From positions 314,653,259-314,717,258 of the forward strand of contig NC_085140.1 of the NCBI RefSeq assembly GCF_024139115.2: a stretch of 64,000 nucleotides of DNA. Direction: 5' to 3'. The stretch comes from Armigeres subalbatus. Taxonomy: Eukaryota > Arthropoda > Insecta > Diptera > Culicidae. A program made the position numbers and the translations under genes. Under the pieces are notes generated by a model, which was not told the origin of the DNA, did no database searches, and was given only the letters and a program-made list of their open reading frames with translations. Positions within the stretch are counted from its first letter, which is position 1; the number at the start of each line of letters is the position of its first letter. Positions 57,776 through 64,000 of this stretch are shown here, in pieces.

Positions 57776-58785
57776 ACAAGGAAACAAAAAAAAATGTTCG
57801 AAATGCAATTATTCCATGGAAAATTTAAAAAAAATAGTAGAAAATGTGTAGCAGTCAGGAACATTGTAAATAATTTTGTATATAGTTTCTTTTAAATAAG
57901 GAGGATTGTAAGATTTTCCATCTATCAATCGCCAATTTATATACCTAATTTTTCCCTTGACATAGGAAATCGGGCACTTATCGATTAGCCAAGCTCTTAA
58001 AGGTCGAGGCCATTTATTTTCTGGATAAGGGAAAGCACAACTTTCGTGTCTGATTACCCATCGTACCAATAAGGTCACGATCATACATGAAGGGAGTCTG
58101 GAAATGACGTATTTCCGGTTGGTGTGATATGATGTGCTTGTGCTCAAGTGCTTTGTTTCGCCAGATTGGATAAATATTTCCCACCCGCTGCAAATTATCG
58201 CACCCAAGCGCGATGCACCTGCCCCTTCTACCATCCCCCCCCCCCCTAACGAACGGAATACTCCTTGCGATCACCACCGGCCAGAAGCGGACCGATCCGT
58301 CGGCATATCGGTCCGGGAAGGCCAGGGGACCTACACGTGCACGAGATCCACCAGCCGGTCAATCAAACCGCCACATTTCATCTGCTGCATTAAGAAGCAA
58401 TCAACGGCCATCAACAAGCCGGGAGCGTCGATCCCTCCAGCAGGTCATCGACTGGGTCAGGTTAAGTAATGGAAGATAGCGTGGACCCAATTTGGCACGT
58501 TTCGTTGTTGCTGGCTGGACCGATCCATTATCCTTATCGGGAAAATTCAAATGGACTCGCCTTGAAAGAGTCTCATCCGGGCAAATTAAATTGGGCCGTG
58601 GTCTCCCTTGTGAAGTGGCGCTTAAGCCACGTGCTTTTGAAGACGGATCGCTCCGTGCCGAATGTTTATATTTATACAGAAGTGAATCTAGTACAAACTT
58701 TATATAGTTAATAAAAATGCTGGAAATTATTTCTGTAGAATATTTTGTTTTTTTTCTTTTTGGCCCAAGAAAGTTCTACGATTCG
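57776..58785. other. Unassigned GC-rich island
   Basis: 58130-58640 is markedly more GC-rich than its surroundings, has a C14 run at 58231, and carries plus frames of 60-111 codons in all three phases without known motifs. AATAAA follows at about 58711. It could be the end of a host transcript or an LTR, but nothing decides this. Confidence 0.35.
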
Positions 58786-58846
58786 TTTAAGAGGTTAGCC
58801 AGCCTAGGGCTGAAAGCCTCTGAAATAAAGACAATAATAATAATAA
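58786..58846 (+). mobile_element. 61-bp non-LTR tail insertion with 12-bp duplication
   Basis: TTTAAGAGGTTAGCCAGCCT, GGGCTGAAAGCCTCTGAAAT, AAAGACAATAATAATAATAA is the extreme 3' end of a retrotransposon, flanked by perfect TTCTACGATTCG copies (58774-58785 and 58847-58858). Extreme 5' truncation; the parent element is not in the window. Confidence 0.9.
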
Positions 58847-59089
58847 TTCTACGATTCGCGTCAAAATTTCAGCGCAATCCGCCCATACCGAACCAAGATA
58901 TTGAATTTATTCGCGTTATGGACAATTATTTCCCCATTGTGCAGTGATGCATAATGTTCAAAATTTAAAAAAATTAATATCCTTAAAAAATGTTTTTCGC
59001 CCCTTCAATATTTTTAAAAAGAAGAAAGGGGGAGGGGGTGGCGTTGTAGATAAAATAAATTCGTTCATGAATACATTTTGAAATTCCTC

Positions 59090-59910
59090 CTGAAATACAT
59101 TCTCTAGAAAATCCTTCAAAAATTATTTCGGAAAATCCTCCAGGAATAATTCATAAAGTTATTCAGTATTTCTCCAGAAATTCCATTAATAAAACAATGT
59201 AATATTCCTTTCAAAATTCCTGGAGGAGTTAATGCGGGAATTTTGTTGAGAGAAGAATGAAATAGGAAATCCTAGAGGAGTTGTCAAAGGAGTTTCTAAC
59301 GGAAATTCAAAAAGAATTTCCGTACGAAATTTCCGAAGAATTTCTGAAGGATTTTCTAAGAGATTCCCGAAAGAATGCTCAAAAGAAATTCTAAAGAAGT
59401 TTCAAAATAAATCTCCGATAGTCTCCAGAAATTCCTTTATTTCTAGAAGATTTGCTAAAAAAAATTGGGGAGAGAGATATTCCTGGTGACGTTTGATATT
59501 TCTGATACTTCGTTTTTCGAATTTTTGAGGAATATTCCAATTTATAATCGGAATTACAATTTATTTTTTAAAATAGCTTTCTAAATTTCCTCAGTAAATC
59601 CTTCGGAATTTCTTATAGGGATTCCTTCAAGAAGTCCTTTACAAATTCTTTTAGGAGTTTCTGCGGAAATTCATTTAAAAATTCCTTCGGAAAATTCTTT
59701 AGAAATTCATTTATGAGATTCATTAGATTTTTTTAAATTCCTACGGAAAACCTTTCAGAAATTGTTTCAGGAAAACCTTCCAAAATTCTTTACGGAGAAT
59801 TCTTTTTATGAATTTCTTTGTAAATTGGTTTAGGATTTCCTGCAGAAATTGAATTAGGAACTCTCAATTTTTTAAAGGAATTGCATCAGCATTTATTTCA
59901 GGATATCCAC
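59090..59910. repeat. Degenerate GAATTTC/GGAAATTCC repeat tract
   Basis: As at 56160-56960: decayed words such as AAATTCCTTTAT, GAATTTCCGAAGAATTTC and TTCGGAAAATTCTTTAG without a clean period. Confidence 0.7.
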
Positions 59911-59939
59911 AAAAAAATGCCTCCAGTAGAGTGCAAGTT

Positions 59940-60235
59940 TATTCGTGTTTTGTATTGGACGCAGAACGATCGCGCGAGAGTACATGATTCGAAGCGTTTG
60001 TGTTATGGCACAGAATAATCGCGAAACCCGGGGTTGTGCTATTTGCGGTCGGTGAATAAATAAAGATTGTGTGTTCGTGTTTTCAAGAAGTATGCAGAAC
60101 GATCGCGCGATCATCCGAAATAAAAGTTTTTGCTTTGTGCGGCTGTTAAACGAATTGATTAGTGCTTGTTTGTATTACGAGAAGTGCGCAGAACGATCGC
60201 ACGATCATTCGTAATATTTTGTTCTGCTTAGTGAA
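59940..60235. repeat. GATCGCGCGATC repeat, locus 2
   Basis: Three units. GCAGAACGATCGCGCGA occurs at 59961, and the full palindrome GATCGCGCGATC at 60101 and, with one change, GATCGCACGATC at 60195 (94 bp apart). Each is followed by a TTTTGCTTTGTGCGG or TTTTGTTCTGCTTAGTG segment and AATTRATTAGTGC-like text. Homologous to 49425-49625. Confidence 0.65.
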
Positions 60236-60296
60236 TTTAATTAATACGCGTACTAGGTATGATCGTATTTTAGGTCACACGCCGGTTTTATATGTA

Positions 60297-60517
60297 CACA
60301 GTTAAAAATTATGAAAATTACGCTATGAAAATATTTGAACCCATATTTTTGCGCTTAATAGCCTCTAATTTTACATCCAACTTTTTCTTGTATGCAATAT
60401 TCAATGCAAGCTTCATAGTAACGACGATCTGTAATTTTTAAAAGTTATGGAAAATTGAGTCGAATCGAATGAAGCCTTTTTGTTACATCATATATGCTGT
60501 AACATTTTTATACTGTG
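60297..60517. mobile_element. MITE with CACAGTTAAAAAT ends, copy 1
   Basis: CACAGTTAAAAATTATGAAA start, AACATTTTTATACTGTG end, TA at 60295-60296 and 60518-60519. Body with TTTTTCTTGTATGCAATATT and GTCGAATCGAATGAAGCC. A second copy lies 139 bp downstream in the same orientation. Confidence 0.85.
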
Positions 60518-60656
60518 TAGAACTGTGAGTAAAGTACAGGGTTGTTACGACGCGGATTTCGCGATTTTCTAAAATTTGGATTTATAAAACGATTTTAGGG
60601 TTTCGCGCGGATTTGGCGCAGATTGTTTAGATGAAAATTTAATCTATAGAATGCTA

Positions 60657-60889
60657 CACAGTTAAAAATTCTGAAAATTAAACGCCATGGAAATAATTAA
60701 ACGCTTATTTTTATGTTCAATAGCCTCTTAATTCATTCAATAATACATTCAACTTTTTCTTGTACGCAATATTGAATACAAGCTCCATAGTAACGACAAT
60801 CTGTAATTTTAAAAAGTGATGGAAAATTGAGTCGAATCGGATGGAGCCTTTTTGTTACATCATATATGCTGTAACATTTTTATACTGTG
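60657..60889. mobile_element. MITE with CACAGTTAAAAAT ends, copy 2
   Basis: About 85-90% alike to the previous copy by eye, with a small insertion (TTCATTCAATAATACATTC). TA precedes it at 60655-60656, but TT follows, so the right duplication has decayed or the copy arose by segmental duplication. Confidence 0.85.
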
Positions 60890-62108
60890 TTCTAAGAACC
60901 TTTATTTGAAAATTAGTTTTATGTCTTTCTTGATGGGCTTTATTTTCATTAGCAAATGTTGTTGAGAACAAAACTTAAGTTTGTAGACTATTAATATTAT
61001 TTTTTGGACATATCCAAGCCCTTATTGAACGCATGTATTATACTCTCATGTATTATATTTTTTAAACAATTGTTATGAGGAGAGAGACGCCAATTGTTGT
61101 CATTTTAAATACATTCTGAAACATCACAGAATATGTCTATTGAAGGACATGGACACCCATTTTCACCTTTTAATTTTTTTTCGTAATTACGAGATATTTA
61201 TCAGTTACTGATTGATTATTTCTTTTACGATGAACTACTTAGCATGATATATAATATCACTTTTAAAAAGTTTTTTCGTTAGCAATTCTTTAATAGGGTT
61301 TGAACATTTTATATTGCTTTCGAATCATTCATCTAGAACGAATGAGCGTTTATTCATCAATTGAAAACACGAAAATGTTTATTGATATTATGCAGATGCA
61401 GGGAGTCCTCTAAAAATTAAAAGTTGATTCTCAAAAGTTATTTCTGAAGGTTTTTGCGATATTTTTGGATGGTATTTTTACAAGATTATCAATTGAAAAC
61501 GAAGAAACCTCCTAAAGACATTTTTCACAAGAACCATATGAGGATCCTTGTATAAATTCGTAAATAAATTTCCACAGCATAAAGAGAATTTTTGCAGCAT
61601 TTAAAATCCGAAAAATTATAAAAGATTTTTTTCGAGGAATTTCCGCGGATTTTCTTCAATTTCTGCAAAAAAAAATCTTTAACGATTTCCGCAAGTAGGC
61701 TCTGAAGATTTTGCTTGTTGCTTTTGAAGAATTCACTTTAACTGAACAAACTTGAACTTGAACAATTATGGAGCGACTTTTGCAACAGATCCGAGAGCAG
61801 ATGGATTTTTGCAAACATTTCCAAGAAATTAACGTGAGAACTCCCAGAGGATTAACCTCAGCAATTGCTGGAATAAATCTGTACACGAATGATGAATTTC
61901 TGCAGGAATTATCGGAGAAGTTTTTGCAGATATTCTAGGAGATTTTTGCTGCAATTCCAGTACCATCAAAATAAAAAAGGTCGAAAAATTGAAAGTAATT
62001 TCAATGCGCTGCAAGTATTTTCAATGCGCGTATTCATAACCCATCCCATTCATCGCATCGCTTACCGAAGGGAATCCAGATAGAATATCCTTTATAACTA
62101 ACACATTC
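60890..62108. other. AT-rich DNA without a gene
   Basis: 61400-61960 contains decayed GAATTTCTGCAG / GGAATTTCC words like the tracts at 56160 and 59090. Otherwise nothing identifiable. Confidence 0.45.
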
Positions 62109-62374
62109 AGACCGCATCGTGCTTTCGTGCTGTGCGGTTCTTTCTCTCTTTGCGGAAGGAAGTTTTTAATACTACCCGAAGCTATTTTAATTTCAACGGT
62201 GCTTCTTAGCGCTATTTCTACCCACTGATCCCGTTACGATCTTTGCAAGGACCCGTGCCTTCGTTTTACGTTGGACCCGTTTGCGGAAGTAAAATTCCGA
62301 CAAGCGGTGGTAATCCTGCAGGGACACCGTTCTGGGAAAAAACCTCTTAGAAGGTCACGTCTCCACGCTCAGCA

Positions 62375-63658
62375 ATGAGCATTAATAAAAACAAAAGGAA
62401 GGGGGAGTCTCTGAATTCTCCACTTCCTTCAAAGAAACAAGGTTTCAAGACCGTCCTGCCCAAGCGCGGAAAAAATAGAAGGAAGCTGGAGACTTCAAAT
62501 ATTCCTTCTAAATCTAACGTTGACATTATTTCTTCTCCCATCGAACTGAGCAATCAGTTCGATTTGATTAATAACGAATTTGAGGAAATCGAATCTACCT
62601 CTAGCCCAGGTGATTCGATTCATGCGAAGAAACAACGGATTCCGCCAATTGTGGTATCTGTTGCCGAGTTTTCTGGCTTTCGGAATGAAATCTTGAGTAA
62701 CCTTCTGGGGATCAAGGTTTCATTTCAGATTGCTAGGAAGGGTGACTGCCGCGTTTTGCCGGGATCCTTTGACGATCGCAAACGTCTTCTCCAGTATTTA
62801 ACTGAGAAGCGCCATAAATTCTTCACATACGACGACAAAACTGAGCGATTGTTCAAAGTCGTCTTGAAAGGTCTGCCCAGTGATGACAAATCACTGGATG
62901 AGATTAAAATTGAAATTTCTGAATTACTTGGATTTTCACCAGTCCAAGTAATTAAGAGAAAAAGAAATCACTCTGGTACTTCCCAAAGGGGCATTTCTCA
63001 AGAATGTTATTTACTTCATGTTAACAAAAGTGAACTAAATAATATGAAAAGTTGGAAAAGGCCTGTATTATGTCCCTTGTCCGTGTTACATGGAAACGTT
63101 TCTGGGGCCTGGGGAAATTTCCAAAATCCCACTCAGTGCCGTAAGTGCCAAAAGTGGGGTCACGGAACCAAACATTGCCACATGGATGCTAAATGCATGA
63201 TTTGTGGTGGAACCTCTCACGCCAAGGACGCTTGTCCTGTGAGAGAAGATTCCAATAAATTTAAGTGTGCAAATTGTGGGGGTAATCATAAATCCAATTT
63301 CTGGGAATGCCCTTCACGCAAAAAAGTTTTGAATTCCCGTGCAAAATTGATGACGGGAAATTCCAATCGGATCCCAGATTCGACGGGTAGAAATTTTTCA
63401 AACGCTCAAATTTCGAAACCAGTTACCGGTCGAGCAATTCATACCCACCACAATTCACAAACAAATTTTGCCGCTCGTCAACGGGTAGCAAGCACTTCAG
63501 TAAATTCCAATTTTTCCAATGTACCTACGTATGCAAACATCGCTGCTGGTAGACAAAATTTCTCTTCTCAAAATGAGGTTTATACCCATGTCCCAACGGA
63601 AAATAACGGTCATGTTGCCGATTCAGGTAGCATGACTGCTTCCGATTTTGATTTTTAA
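62375..63658 (+). CDS. Jockey ORF1 (gag-like nucleic-acid-binding protein)
   Basis: 427 codons from ATG. Basic N-terminal part (residues 1-40), Ser-rich linker, then the segment GIKVSFQIARKGDCRVLPGS and DDRKRLLQYLTEKRHKFFTY (about 110-150), the domain that usually precedes the knuckles in such proteins. Three zinc knuckles follow: CRKCQKWGHGTKHC (255-268, C-X2-C-X4-H-X4-C), CMICGGTSHAKDAC (274-287) and a variant CANCGGNHKSNFWEC (298-312, C-X2-C-X3-H-X6-C). The protein should coat element RNA in a ribonucleoprotein. It stops early: the T run at 63652-63656 is one shorter than in copy 1 (26904-26909), and the lost tail (TEQLHHMIDAMFKANTI) continues in another frame. Confidence 0.9.
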   Translation: MSINKNKRKGESLNSPLPSKKQGFKTVLPKRGKNRRKLETSNIPSKSNVDIISSPIELSNQFDLINNEFEEIESTSSPGDSIHAKKQRIPPIVVSVAEFSGFRNEILSNLLGIKVSFQIARKGDCRVLPGSFDDRKRLLQYLTEKRHKFFTYDDKTERLFKVVLKGLPSDDKSLDEIKIEISELLGFSPVQVIKRKRNHSGTSQRGISQECYLLHVNKSELNNMKSWKRPVLCPLSVLHGNVSGAWGNFQNPTQCRKCQKWGHGTKHCHMDAKCMICGGTSHAKDACPVREDSNKFKCANCGGNHKSNFWECPSRKKVLNSRAKLMTGNSNRIPDSTGRNFSNAQISKPVTGRAIHTHHNSQTNFAARQRVASTSVNSNFSNVPTYANIAAGRQNFSSQNEVYTHVPTENNGHVADSGSMTASDFDF

Positions 63659-63768
63659 CTGAACAATTGCATCACATGATTGATGCAATGTTCAAAGCAA
63701 ATACCATTCCTGAAGCTGTCCAGGTTGGTATAAAGTACACACAAAAATTGTTATCGGACTCCGTTTCA

Positions 63769-64000
63769 ATGGATCCAAATAATTGTGTGAAAGTTCTAAA
63801 TTGGAATGCCCGCTCTCTAAAGGGTAAGGAAGATGAATTATTCAACTTCCTAACAGTTCATAATGTGCATATTGCCATTATAACAAAAACTTATTTAAAA
63901 CAAAGACTCTCGATTAAAAAAAAAACAAATTATTTTATCTATAGAAATGATCGTCTTGACAGCGCCTGTGGTGGGGTCGCCATTGTCATCAATAGACGTA
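63769..64000 (+). CDS. Jockey ORF2, N terminus (APE endonuclease), partial
   Basis: Starts MDPNNCVKVLNWNARSLKGK and reads openly to the window end, covering the first endonuclease block (NWNARSL, then VHNVHIAIITKTYL where copy 1 has AIITETYL). The Glu of the ITET motif, usually a metal-binding residue in this endonuclease family, is Lys here, so this copy may already be inactive. A run of ten A (63919-63928) has replaced the GGCGATCC of copy 1. Because one A is missing at 63742-63746 relative to copy 1, the ORF1 tail frame runs straight into ORF2. Confidence 0.85.
   Translation, partial: MDPNNCVKVLNWNARSLKGKEDELFNFLTVHNVHIAIITKTYLKQRLSIKKKTNYFIYRNDRLDSACGGVAIVINRR

Larger units (their letters stand above)
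62109..64000 (+). mobile_element. Jockey-clade retrotransposon copy 2, 5' end (runs off window)
   Basis: Begins at the same base as copy 1 (AGACCGCATCGTGC), with a 5' untranslated region of about 266 bp, ORF1 at 62375 and the start of ORF2 at 63769. Coding is well preserved. The two copies start identically although their upstream DNA is unrelated, which supports a genuine element start and an internal promoter in the leader. Confidence 0.9.

Noticed and set aside
1..64000. CRISPR array, operon or prokaryotic features
   Set aside because: The window is eukaryotic transposon-rich DNA. The only regular repeats are the minisatellite and MITEs; no spacer-repeat pattern exists.
1..64000. Endogenous viral elements, frequent in Aedes
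   Set aside because: I looked for polymerase or nucleoprotein-like frames and found none. All RT-like sequence belongs to non-LTR retrotransposons.

Overview
The window reads as intergenic or intronic DNA from a culicine mosquito, most likely Aedes (Stegomyia). The basis is a tRNA-derived SINE that matches the Feilai family of Aedes aegypti as I remember it (complete copy 48499-48789, deleted copy 10241-10447), dense MITE content and heavily nested non-LTR retrotransposons. I found no host protein-coding gene. Every long reading frame is transposon coding sequence, minisatellite translation, or a chimera of two repeats. || Layout. 1-3515: two non-LTR fragments on the minus strand fused end to end. 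3504-4717: three MITEs. 5126-8471: a hAT-type non-autonomous element (8-bp target duplication, 6/8 matched) swollen by about 2.8 kb of hairpin-forming minisatellite. 9133-14680: long inverted-repeat elements, a Feilai copy, a second SINE and a broken retroelement. 15124-16897: a deleted RTE-like element carrying two MITEs. 18904-19167: a TTAA MITE. 22042-31110: a nested block in which a full-length RTE-like element (22580-25647, 9-bp duplication) sits inside an AT-rich MITE, next to a Jockey-clade element (from 25925) split by another RTE fragment. 34350-38880: weakly structured DNA between two inverted GAAACG-rich blocks. 39734-42302: a pogo/Tigger-like element with internal insertions. 44528-47520: a dispersed repeat split by a 5'-truncated non-LTR element with a perfect 15-bp duplication. 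48249-48789: a Tigger-like MITE beside Feilai. 50882-52350: a retroelement relic split by three repeats, one a fold-back with 10-bp duplications. 55646-55868: a near-perfect palindrome carrying a tRNA T-arm. 57196-57752: a tRNA-headed SINE with 22-23 bp duplications. 60297-60889: two MITE copies in direct order. 62109-64000: the intact 5' end of a Jockey-clade element, whose ORF2 runs off the window. || How parts interact. The autonomous classes (Jockey-type, RTE-like, family A) are the plausible source of machinery for SINEs and truncated copies, but no complete functional element is present. All are damaged by single-base indels, internal deletions (two remove the catalytic Asp pair of reverse transcriptase) or nested insertions. 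Most older non-LTR relics lie on the minus strand. The strongest novelty candidates are the hairpin minisatellite in the hAT element, the tRNA-arm palindrome, the 10-bp-duplication fold-back and a repeated GATCGCGCGATC palindrome unit. I see no defence system, viral integration or operon-like module.
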